Positions 9,701-17,467 of a stretch of DNA of 64,000 bases are shown here, piece by piece; within the stretch, counting starts at the first letter, position 1, and each line of letters opens with the position of its first letter. Position numbers and translations under genes: made by a program. The notes under the pieces were generated by a model. It saw only the letters and a list, made by a program, of their open reading frames with translations, had not been told where the DNA came from and did not search any database. The stretch spans positions 1,736,001-1,800,000 of the forward strand of contig OZ244911.1 in the NCBI GenBank assembly GCA_965221765.1, read 5' to 3'. The DNA comes from Bin25 sp965221765 (GTDB lineage Bacteria; Bacteroidota; Bacteroidia; Flavobacteriales; Flavobacteriaceae).

Positions 9701-12691
9701 TTCAAGAAGCCCTGTATGTTCTGAAGAATATATTCTCGATAAAGAAGATCGATTGTAAACCATTTTGTAATAATCAGATGGTGCACCTTGGTATGGATTA
9801 TATGTCCCTGTGCATCGATAACGCAAACATTTTACTTGATTAAATTGATTATTGAGATTGAATATTTGTAATTCTGAATGGCATTTTTCACATCGATAGT
9901 TAGTAACCCTTGTCGATAAAATCAAAATAGAAGGATTCATAGCGTAATTCTGCAACCTTGAATTTTCTAAACCGTTGACTATCTCATTTTTCGTTAATAC
10001 TATAAATAATCGGGTATAAAAATCATTGATAATCGCTTTATGGGGATTTATCGAAGAGAAATTCTTTTTAAAGTAATTATGAAACCAATTGACTTTCTCA
10101 GTAAATGTTGAGTCAAATGCTCCATGTTGTTGTTGCGTGCAGACTAGTTTTGGAATCCTTTCTCTTTTGCCATAAAGCCTATTTAAAAAATGTCTGTTGT
10201 CGTTATTCCAATTTAAAGACCAAGTGGTTGATTTTTCCTCTCTAAATTTTTTAAGATAGGGATGATCTAGTCCGCCTCGGACTCTCATTCGATGAAGCAA
10301 TCCTAACAAAAAGTTGTGAAATTTCATCTCTTCTATATCACTGAGACTGTTTTCTTCAAGCCAAGGTTTTAAATTTTGATAAGTATTTTTAAAAAGTTTA
10401 GACTCGAATCCGATGGCAGAACACATTGTTTTTTCCAATGTGCGACCAATCGCAGCATTAAAACCAAATTCAGAAAAAACCTCCCACCGAACTCGTAAAT
10501 CAAATTCCTCTTGAAACTCTTTTGATAATTCATTGTCTTTGGATCTAAAATCTTCAATATCCGCTTTACCAATATAATCTGAAGGAAAGAACCGATAGAA
10601 ATACGATTCTTCATTATTCTCTTCAGTGGGATCAGAATTCTGCTTCCAATATTCGATAAATTTTGAAGCCAATGTTTCCAAATCAATCGGATTTTCGGAT
10701 TGTGTAATTACTTTTTGAATGGATGCTCTGTAAAGAAATCTAAAGCTTCGAGCGCCGACATACCCTGCCATGTGAGCTGCATCTTGAACGCCATTGGTGA
10801 AGGATAAAATTTTTCTTTGTTGGAGGTTTTTTTGATCTAATTCTGAGGAAAGTAATTGATTGACGGCAATCGAATGGAGTAATGAAGTTCTCGCACCGAT
10901 GATACCAATGGTATCATTTGAATTACATTCTGGACAAATATTTTTAGATTTAATCTTTAGGCTGAGATTGTTTTTTTGTAATTGACGATATCCTAGAATA
11001 GAAAGAATATTTTCATTTTCTAATGTTTCAAACTTTAAATTGGATTGATTGACGGTTTGTGAGATTGTAGTTTCAGGATGATAATCGTCAGCACATTGGT
11101 GCTCATCTTTAGATGTATTGAGGAAAAATACATCTTGGTGGTTATTAAAAAATCGATCATATACCTCATTAGGAGGAATTTTTTCAAAATGCTCCTTACT
11201 TTCTTTTTTAATCCCTATCCAACCACTAGCTCCACAAGATTTACAATAATATGCTGGAAGAGCTATTGGCTGATCTGCATCCCTTTTTTCTTCTTGCCAT
11301 TGAAATTTTGGATTCGAATCAAATAATCTCAAAAACCCACTTAATTCTCGTATCCATAAATGCACTTGTAAAAACAAAAGCGGGAAACCTCTGCTGTCTG
11401 ATTTTGCTTCAGCGATAAGAGCAAGTAAAGACTTTATTAATTCACTTTTTGGAGAGAAATTTTTATTGATGGGTAAAGCATTAAAAGAAGGATTGACTAT
11501 TGAAATCTTATTAATCAATTTTTGAATATCAAGAGTTGATGATTTGGTTGCAGAGATCATGTCTCTTACAATCTGTAATGATTTGAGGTGATTTCCTAAC
11601 TCCATTGGAGAGCAGTTTATGGGGATTTTCCATACTTGCTTTTGTCTTTCAATATAATTGTGATATGATTCGGTTTCTTGAATTTGACAATGTTTTATTT
11701 CTTCAGTGTTAGGAATAAAATCACGAATCAAATGCGGCGTATCATTAAAAAAATCATTGGTTGTTAATCTTTTTTCAGAAATGATGCTTTCAGAAGTAAA
11801 CTCTTCTCCAAAAACATCCGATGCATAACTCATCAGTTGTTTTTCAGAATCTTTACCCTCACCGATCGTTGCAGAAGTTCCAATGGGGCATAATTGATGG
11901 ATGGAAATATTTAATTTTAGTTTTAATCTCCGAATGAGATTGGCCACATCCGTTCCCTGAGCTCCATCATAGGTATGTAATTCATCAAGGATTAAAAAAC
12001 GCAGAAGTTCTGGGTTTTTATAGTTGTGTTGCCATAAGCTATCGTATTGTGAACGAAGCAGACCATAATCAAGCATTTTGAAATTGGTCAAAAGAATATC
12101 TGGAGGATTTTGTAATATTTCATCTCTATTTTCTATGATATGGTTAGCCCCCATTTGATGGGGATATTTTTTTTTATTTCTTCCAACACCAATAAATAGT
12201 CCAGCAGTTATTTTTCCTTTTAATTCTGGGTTTTCATCAATGACATGTGCTAGTCGTTTGGCTTGATCTGTAGCCAAAGCATTCATGGGATAGAGTATAA
12301 TGACTTTTATTCCCGACTGACCTATTGTTTTGTTGCAATAATCTAAAATAGGGTATAAAAAGCATTCTGTTTTTCCTGATCCTGTGCCGGTGGTGAGGAG
12401 AGTTGATTTTGGTTGATGACCATTTAGTGTATGCAACCGATTAAAACTTTCTAATTGGTGTTTGTACGGCTTAAAATTAGGCTTGATGCGTAGTGGAATC
12501 TTTTGATTTTCTTCTCCTTTTTGAAATGGTAGTTTGAGGGATATGTATGGTCCTTTGAAAATTCCATCCGTTGGATTTGAGATAAAATCCATAAAGGCTT
12601 TTTTAACCTTGGAATCTCTTATAGGGTAAGTAGTTCTGAGATATTCTATAATAGATTGCCTAACCTCAAGAGCGTGTTGGAGTGGCAACAT
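6752..12691 (-). CDS. Giant DEAD/DEAH helicase with zinc clusters, DUF1998 and C-terminal nuclease-like domain (DruE/YprA-like)
   Basis: The 1979-residue protein has an N-terminal superfamily 2 helicase with Walker A TGTGSGKTE (about 101-109), DEAD-box variant DELH (236-239), motif III GTSAT (271-275) and motif VI QRIGRAGRSS near 1055. Several Cys pairs form zinc-ribbon-like clusters (CKSCGASG, CPECNSND, CEKCHSE, CSQCDF with CPKCG, CKHCGKS). A DUF1998-type segment contains VPGGTGYLQKL and a CNC..GCYKC cluster. Residues about 1676-1815 look like a PD-(D/E)XK/DUF559-type nuclease: SELEF, RPDY with D1745, then IYIDGYQYH with D1776. Proteins of this plan include DruE of Druantia and the YprA-like helicases of defence islands. 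It is the last gene of the leftward operon, starting 2 bases after the methylase stop, so its translation probably depends on the methylase being read through. It likely acts on foreign DNA. Confidence 0.85.
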   Translation of the reverse strand: MLPLQHALEVRQSIIEYLRTTYPIRDSKVKKAFMDFISNPTDGIFKGPYISLKLPFQKGEENQKIPLRIKPNFKPYKHQLESFNRLHTLNGHQPKSTLLTTGTGSGKTECFLYPILDYCNKTIGQSGIKVIILYPMNALATDQAKRLAHVIDENPELKGKITAGLFIGVGRNKKKYPHQMGANHIIENRDEILQNPPDILLTNFKMLDYGLLRSQYDSLWQHNYKNPELLRFLILDELHTYDGAQGTDVANLIRRLKLKLNISIHQLCPIGTSATIGEGKDSEKQLMSYASDVFGEEFTSESIISEKRLTTNDFFNDTPHLIRDFIPNTEEIKHCQIQETESYHNYIERQKQVWKIPINCSPMELGNHLKSLQIVRDMISATKSSTLDIQKLINKISIVNPSFNALPINKNFSPKSELIKSLLALIAEAKSDSRGFPLLFLQVHLWIRELSGFLRLFDSNPKFQWQEEKRDADQPIALPAYYCKSCGASGWIGIKKESKEHFEKIPPNEVYDRFFNNHQDVFFLNTSKDEHQCADDYHPETTISQTVNQSNLKFETLENENILSILGYRQLQKNNLSLKIKSKNICPECNSNDTIGIIGARTSLLHSIAVNQLLSSELDQKNLQQRKILSFTNGVQDAAHMAGYVGARSFRFLYRASIQKVITQSENPIDLETLASKFIEYWKQNSDPTEENNEESYFYRFFPSDYIGKADIEDFRSKDNELSKEFQEEFDLRVRWEVFSEFGFNAAIGRTLEKTMCSAIGFESKLFKNTYQNLKPWLEENSLSDIEEMKFHNFLLGLLHRMRVRGGLDHPYLKKFREEKSTTWSLNWNNDNRHFLNRLYGKRERIPKLVCTQQQHGAFDSTFTEKVNWFHNYFKKNFSSINPHKAIINDFYTRLFIVLTKNEIVNGLENSRLQNYAMNPSILILSTRVTNYRCEKCHSELQIFNLNNQFNQVKCLRYRCTGTYNPYQGAPSDYYKMVYNRSSLSRIYSSEHTGLLERLHRDKIEIDFKERPKFNSKNVLVATSTLEVGIDIGTLDNAINTSIPPLPSNFLQRIGRAGRSSGAALILNFCPRKKHDLFFYEDPLEMMEGDISTPGCFLNAKYILQRHFNAFCIDSWSKNNPEKAKIPLRIKNLKLLKQPPKKIDFIEDLFYYIKKNKSQLLDYFISIYEQKVDPLRIVEIKCYVGENDIQKKFEDVFTNIREELKFSQRKIRELKKEIKTRLLAIEDPDRKELEKGITYWGKNQQSINNQQILEVLTNQGVLPNYAFPETGVYLKAQIYGDKAKGGEKVFNRKSIELIRAANQAIRELAPSNHFYSHGHKLLINGLNISNWDQPNSKNVEFRYCSQCDFLMENTKSTLNGCPKCGHPSWNANTNVKKMVLLDSVLSNCNRKEASINDTSDVREHEIFLLSNHFEFDNKKGDGAYVNRDNNFGIEFVHDVKLTTVNLGLKKPMGETVRFNNQDASKQGFRTCKHCGKSTPHDGRSISDSDLHHPYCHHRESTVNDDIAVFEDVYLYRTLETEALKVLIPPEEISTSEQQSMFKSGIFLGLKALFKGNPTHIEMEFYSEYNTSTTEFDKYLVLYDTVPGGTGYLQKLFDMEVFNSLINSAYTIVKNCNCSKDGCYKCILSFANQFERIGFSRQKAEDMFYSLLGNSREWKKIDYSLSSLKNPKVAEESELEFKFRNALKEYVKRHQDKGFEFESSDINNKRGFLLTITNNQYKVRYSVEPQVDLDKSDGVGHITRPDYVFRCQEVIVNDKLVDLEEHMKFKDIAIYIDGYQYHASSEHLRFYDDIKIRKGIWQLFQWSITNQDIILFEQDKPDDLFVDKQVFGKTKSKMDLIESKMDKNIKINTSILNPKNSIERLLWVLSNKYFSPNDIGYLFACFQKQAGKNYCRPSDLLEIDNYEINFKSIFSFKQRHGDCYFVSDKSIQNNLFSVRILSRFRDFKLITSFKLFDQTDIDKEEWEQFFRIFNLISLFK

Positions 12692-12693
12692 AT

Positions 12694-15600
12694 TTAACTA
12701 GAAAACAAGTTTTCAAAGTATTTCCAAGCGATGTTATAATCTTCGACTCGATCACATTTATCAAATGGGGCATGATATGTGATTTCTTTTCCTTGGTACA
12801 TCTCACTTTTTGTAATGGTATGTTGATATATTTCACCTTCTTGATAATTCTTTATTTTCTCCCAATCGGATTTATCGACGCCCACACCTTTCAGTGATCT
12901 TGAAGTCGTGAATACAATATTTCCACAAGTATCATAATAGGTATTGTATTCATTTTCTTGGAGTATTGAAAATTCAATGAGATAGATTTGAATGAGTTCT
13001 TCGAGTGTTAATCTAAATGCCATTGCCACAATAACATCTATTTCAACTAGTGCCTGTCTACGTTCATAATGATTTCGCAAAGGTGTTTTCCATTCCCATT
13101 TTTTTGATAAACTATCAAATGATTTTAATCGGTTATCATTTTTACTCCATGTCAGTGTTGTAAAATCAGGTTGATAATTGTTTTCCCAAAGATCTGTGTA
13201 ATAAATATTTAAGCAATTGAGAAGTAGCGTTCTTTTATCTAGTTCGGTTCTGTATTTTACATCAATTCCAAGAGGGAAAAAAGAGAGTCTATTTGGAGTA
13301 ATATTTTCTGCTCCCATGACTCGCAAGTAGAAATCAACTATGATTGAAGACGATAATCCTACAAATTCGGTTAGATTCGAATTTTTTGAAAACACCACCG
13401 AAATCAGCGCATGTAAATGCGCTGATTTCGGTGGATAGATTGCTCCTATTAAAGCTCTCTCTCCTCTTAGATTTAGCATTTTTCGAAATGCGATTTTATA
13501 ATAATCAAACCAAGAATCATCAGATTTTAATCCCTTGAATTCATGAAAAAAAGTATTTGCAGACACGTTGGGTATATAGTTTGTTCTTGCGAAAAAATCA
13601 TTGCTGATTTCCATTAATTCAATGGAATCATAATCGCCATTAGACTTACAATTTTTCCTTGGGTTTTTGTAGAGGGGGTTTGAAACCCCTACATGTGGAC
13701 CACTAAGAATAAATTCAAAATTTTTATAAGAAGGATATTGTGTTTTTCTTTTAATGTAGCCTTCTTTAACACTAAGAGTTTCATTCCAGCAAGTGTCGAT
13801 TTTGTTATCTACACCTCTTAAAATGGTCTCAAAGTCACCAATTTTATCAGTGACTTTTAGTAAATCTTCGCTATGAATCCTAACTAACCTACAAGATTCC
13901 CAGTCATCTGAATTTTCAAATGTTTTTGCAATAATTTTCAACTCCTTGGAAGTTATATTAATGACTCTTGACTTGTGAGGTTGAATGGTTCTTTCAAAAG
14001 TGTTTGTTTGAGGATTAAAAAATTTCTCACCATAGCAATTACCCATGCCTTGGTGCACTAAACTTCCATCAATTGTACTGGGATGAATAATATTGTTCAT
14101 GCTAATAAAATTTGGTTCCTTATATCCCCCGTTGTAGACATTGATTCCAAAAATGGTCTCTGAATGAACTTCTGAAAAGAGTTTTAGTCTGTTTTGAAAT
14201 TGAAAATGGTATACTAGTCTTTTGTACATCTCCTTCCTCAAGACTTTTCCCCCAGGAAAATCGTAGATAGATTCAGGATGTAATAATCCGATGACACCGT
14301 GTTGGGATACTAATCCGAAACAATTAGTTAATACATTTTTATAAAGGTTAGATCTATGCCCTTTAAGAAGAGGATAATTTTGATATCCACCTAAAAAATT
14401 TGCAGTCGAATCGGTTTCAATATATTCTCTGTAATAAGCTTTTTTTTGATTTTTAATTTGAAGATATTCTTCTCTTTTCTTTCTGGTATTTGGAGCAGAA
14501 ACATTTCTGATAATCAATTCGGGATATAACTCACTCATCACCTCCTTTTCTTCAAATTGTGACCTTACCCATGGGGGATTTCCAATAATAATATCAAAGC
14601 CCCCTTTTTCCATGAATACTTCGATAAATTCAAGTTGAAAATGAAAAAATCTTTGGGTATCTCGAGTTTGATAGACAATTTTAATACGCTTTTTTTCATC
14701 AAATAAATGACTTTGTTGCGATTGTTGTTTTAGATTCTCAATATGTTTAGGATCTGACCAATTAATCTGGTTGTTACCGTCTGTATACTTGGTAGGTATA
14801 TTATCTTCCAATTCCAAAAAAGTTTGGATATCCGATATCCATCGACTTCTACTTGGTAAATCATATGCATCACGTAAATCCCAAAACCATAGACTACACC
14901 AATAGTCCATGAGTAATTTGATTTTATAGTAAGGAGAAGATTTATTATTTCGTTTTTGATTTATAGAATCTTTTTCATTAAAGTCTATTTCTAATTGCTT
15001 TCCTTTTGAGTAGACTTTTTCCATCTCCCAAACATCTAAGCTAATTTGGGTTTTGGACTTTGATTCCATTTGATAAGAATAATGTTCGATAAGTAAAGCA
15101 TCAATTTTTTTGCATATGGCTCTTAGCTTATCGAGTTCGTCATTGTTAATGGGTTTACGATTTTCTTTTTTCCACTGGGTTATGTATTTAGCTTCGCTCG
15201 GAAATTCTTTTTTTAAAAGTTGAATATTCTTACTTGGAACCATATTATCATCAGGTAAAAGAAAATGATATATGTGATCTTGATCTCGAATTATTCTCCC
15301 ATTATTAAATTCGATCATTTGAGGATTATATTCCCACCATTTTCTTTTTCTTAATTGTGAAGTAGAAAAAGTTTTAAACCAAGCTCCAATGACAGCATTT
15401 CCAATACCCAACCGACTTCCAAAAAACGGAGGTTGCATTCCTTTATGGATGATATTCAACCAAATTGATAGTTTTCCCAATTCAATGGCCGTAGGATTGA
15501 GATCCACCCCATAAGAGTTATTTGTGGCTATGTAAGCTTTGATGATATGGAGCTCTTTTCGATAATTCTGAGGAGCAACGGTTTTATTGGTTTCTTTTTG

Positions 15601-15927
15601 TCTAGTCTGTATGTAGGTTTCAGCTAATTGATGAATTACTTCGTTTAAAAAAGCAGCCGCCCCCATGGCCGGTTCAAGTATTTTAAGATGTAATATATCT
15701 TGGGCCTTTACTTCTTGATTTTCGACTTTTTCGAGAATTGGTCGTAGCGTATATTTTACGGTGCTTTTTGTGAGAATCTCCGGCGTATAAAACGAAGCAG
15801 ATTTTGTTCGATCTCGCCCACTTAGGCGATAAACAAAATCTCCTTTTTTAAGAATCTTAAATTCCCCTTGGTTATCTTTTAAAATCTCATCTTGATGAAA
15901 ATCATCTAGCCTTCTTCTGACTACCAA
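12694..15927 (-). CDS. Eco57I-type adenine DNA methylase, C-terminal part (separated from its N-terminus by a C10-tract frameshift)
   Basis: This 1077-residue frame holds the catalytic domain of an N6-adenine methylase: KSASFYTPEILT before motif I EPAMGAAAFL (85-94), and motif IV NPPW (450-453, in GFDIIIGNPPWV). The rest is a long target-recognition region. The frame stays open upstream of the nominal TTG start to about 16209, through LGSVYESLLAYRGFYAEEDY, which is standard for this family. It therefore has no natural start of its own and is the downstream half of the 16169-17467 gene. With one C fewer in the tract the two join into a protein of 1590 residues. By family it protects host DNA for the operon's helicases, as DrmMI does in class 1 DISARM. 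As sequenced, this half should not be translated efficiently. Confidence 0.85.
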   Translation of the reverse strand: MVVRRRLDDFHQDEILKDNQGEFKILKKGDFVYRLSGRDRTKSASFYTPEILTKSTVKYTLRPILEKVENQEVKAQDILHLKILEPAMGAAAFLNEVIHQLAETYIQTRQKETNKTVAPQNYRKELHIIKAYIATNNSYGVDLNPTAIELGKLSIWLNIIHKGMQPPFFGSRLGIGNAVIGAWFKTFSTSQLRKRKWWEYNPQMIEFNNGRIIRDQDHIYHFLLPDDNMVPSKNIQLLKKEFPSEAKYITQWKKENRKPINNDELDKLRAICKKIDALLIEHYSYQMESKSKTQISLDVWEMEKVYSKGKQLEIDFNEKDSINQKRNNKSSPYYKIKLLMDYWCSLWFWDLRDAYDLPSRSRWISDIQTFLELEDNIPTKYTDGNNQINWSDPKHIENLKQQSQQSHLFDEKKRIKIVYQTRDTQRFFHFQLEFIEVFMEKGGFDIIIGNPPWVRSQFEEKEVMSELYPELIIRNVSAPNTRKKREEYLQIKNQKKAYYREYIETDSTANFLGGYQNYPLLKGHRSNLYKNVLTNCFGLVSQHGVIGLLHPESIYDFPGGKVLRKEMYKRLVYHFQFQNRLKLFSEVHSETIFGINVYNGGYKEPNFISMNNIIHPSTIDGSLVHQGMGNCYGEKFFNPQTNTFERTIQPHKSRVINITSKELKIIAKTFENSDDWESCRLVRIHSEDLLKVTDKIGDFETILRGVDNKIDTCWNETLSVKEGYIKRKTQYPSYKNFEFILSGPHVGVSNPLYKNPRKNCKSNGDYDSIELMEISNDFFARTNYIPNVSANTFFHEFKGLKSDDSWFDYYKIAFRKMLNLRGERALIGAIYPPKSAHLHALISVVFSKNSNLTEFVGLSSSIIVDFYLRVMGAENITPNRLSFFPLGIDVKYRTELDKRTLLLNCLNIYYTDLWENNYQPDFTTLTWSKNDNRLKSFDSLSKKWEWKTPLRNHYERRQALVEIDVIVAMAFRLTLEELIQIYLIEFSILQENEYNTYYDTCGNIVFTTSRSLKGVGVDKSDWEKIKNYQEGEIYQHTITKSEMYQGKEITYHAPFDKCDRVEDYNIAWKYFENLFSS
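13395..13434. repeat. Perfect 18-bp inverted repeat with a 4-base loop inside the methylase gene
   Basis: Arms 13395-13412 and 13417-13434 are exact reverse complements around the loop GTAA. They encode the PPKSAHLHALISVV stretch of the methylase, and because of the symmetry the opposite strand reads nearly the same peptide. It lies wholly in coding sequence, so it is not a normal terminator. Confidence 0.85.
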
Positions 15928-16168
15928 AAAAGTTCCCTTTTTAGAATTCTTCTTTTCATGAACTTCGATATAGTCTTCTTCTGCATAGAATCCCCTGTAG
16001 GCTAGCAGACTTTCATAGACGCTTCCTAATTGGTTGATGCCAAGATTAGCATAGGAAATTCGACCACGGGATTTACTTCGTTGCTTTTTTGATAAAGATA
16101 ATTTCTGAATGATGTCTTGCCAAACGAAGTTTCGGAATTTCGTTGAATTTAACTTAACTGACTCATTA

Positions 16169-17467
16169 TCAGTAACTTGTAGGGGGGGGGGTAGATGATG
16201 AGGCTTCGGCTATAGGGTGATATCCAAGATGATGTAATTTAGATTCGTCAAAAAGCGGAGAGTCAATGGGATTGATTCGAAATGATTCCGTATCTTCTAA
16301 ATTTCCTTGATACAATAAGTTAAACAATTTATATAGTGAATAATGAAAGAAATATCCATTTTTTGCGTCTTGTGTCCCTAAATGTACTTGTTCAAGATCA
16401 CGTAGCATTTCCAAAGAATATCCTTTGAGATAAGTAGTATCTTTCATCGGCAATATTCCTAATTCAGGTCTTGATTCAGCATAAAAAATGAATAGAAGTC
16501 GGTAAACAATCGTCAAACAATCATCTCTAACTTCTTTTTCAAAAGTATCATCAGTTTCATCAAAATCTCGATTGAGAATGGTTTTTTGGTAGTATAAATA
16601 CTCATTAGCTAGTTTTTCAACGGCATGAATTATGCCTTCTTTTAGATCTTGAGTGACTTCATAAGCACTTTTATGACTGTTTTCATCTAGAGAGTGCATC
16701 AATGATTGCCCTTCAGGGCAGAGCGTATCTTTACCTAATAGCAAATAAAATACGGTATATAAGTCAAGATTTCGTCCTGTGGCAATAGAAAACAATTCTT
16801 CAATATCAAAAATTAAATAAGAACCTCGCATCCATTTTTCAGGTTCAATTAGAAATAATTTATTACCCGCAAGGACTAAAATAAAACGTGGTCTTTCAAG
16901 CTTGTCAAGTAATGCAATTTTAGAAATACACTGATTGACAACCATCGGCGAAACTTTTAAACCTTTTTCAATCTTAAAAACTTCTTTCCATTGTGACCTA
17001 TGATATTTTTGTTCAGAAGACGGTTCTTCACTATCATAACTCTGTTGAAACAGTCCATCGGGAGGTTTGTCAATCTCTACTCTGATCATTGGCTGAATTT
17101 CCAACACCATTAAATCTATTTTGTTGGACGCCCCTTTTCTTAAAATATGCCTTATAGGAATGACTTCTTTTTCTGTGATCTGAAAAGGAGTATGGTAACC
17201 ATTATGTTTTCCATCATAACCTAACGCATCCAATAGAAGAGTATGAAATTTGTGTGTTTCAAGGATTTTATCTTTTGTTCTAAGTCGATTTTCTATAATT
17301 TGTTGTTTAAAGGAGTAGTACTTTTCTTTGAGTTTAGAAATACTTTGTTTAAACTCGTTAAGTGTTTCTTTTGAATGTTTTGATTCTTCAAGTACTTTTT
17401 TAGCAAAATCTTCATCAAAATAGTTGGTTGAAAAATATTCACCGATATTTTCGAGAAACCTAATCAT
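16169..17467 (-). CDS. Eco57I-type adenine DNA methylase, N-terminal part, ending just after a phase-variable C10 tract
   Basis: This 432-residue frame is the N-terminal portion of the operon methylase. A coiled-coil-rich start is followed by an HsdR_N-like region (KFHTLLLDALGYDG near 72-85, KIDLMVLEIQ near 120) and a helical domain (DDCLTIVYRLLFIFYAE) that precedes the catalytic part in the family. Its ATG overlaps the SNF2 helicase stop by 4 bases (ATGA), indicating translational coupling. On the coding strand ten C bases (16191-16182) encode T-P-P-P and the frame then stops at 16169. With nine C it would read STPPLQVTDNES and continue into the open frame down to 12694. The gene is thus complete except for one base and is best viewed as a phase-variable gene in the OFF register, or as a homopolymer assembly error. 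Confidence 0.85.
   Translation of the reverse strand: MIRFLENIGEYFSTNYFDEDFAKKVLEESKHSKETLNEFKQSISKLKEKYYSFKQQIIENRLRTKDKILETHKFHTLLLDALGYDGKHNGYHTPFQITEKEVIPIRHILRKGASNKIDLMVLEIQPMIRVEIDKPPDGLFQQSYDSEEPSSEQKYHRSQWKEVFKIEKGLKVSPMVVNQCISKIALLDKLERPRFILVLAGNKLFLIEPEKWMRGSYLIFDIEELFSIATGRNLDLYTVFYLLLGKDTLCPEGQSLMHSLDENSHKSAYEVTQDLKEGIIHAVEKLANEYLYYQKTILNRDFDETDDTFEKEVRDDCLTIVYRLLFIFYAESRPELGILPMKDTTYLKGYSLEMLRDLEQVHLGTQDAKNGYFFHYSLYKLFNLLYQGNLEDTESFRINPIDSPLFDESKLHHLGYHPIAEASSSTPPPTSY
16182..16191. repeat. G10/C10 slippage tract in the methylase gene
   Basis: Ten G on the plus strand (C10 on the coding strand) sit between the N-terminal helical domain and the catalytic domain. Lengths 9, 12 or 6 restore a 1590-residue frame (for 9). 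Lengths 10 or 11 end translation early. Tracts of this size are classic slipped-strand mispairing sites. Confidence 0.9.

Noticed and set aside
13344..13538. Plus-strand ORF over the methylase hairpin
   Set aside because: It reads part of the same peptide only because of the palindrome and lies opposite a well-supported methylase.
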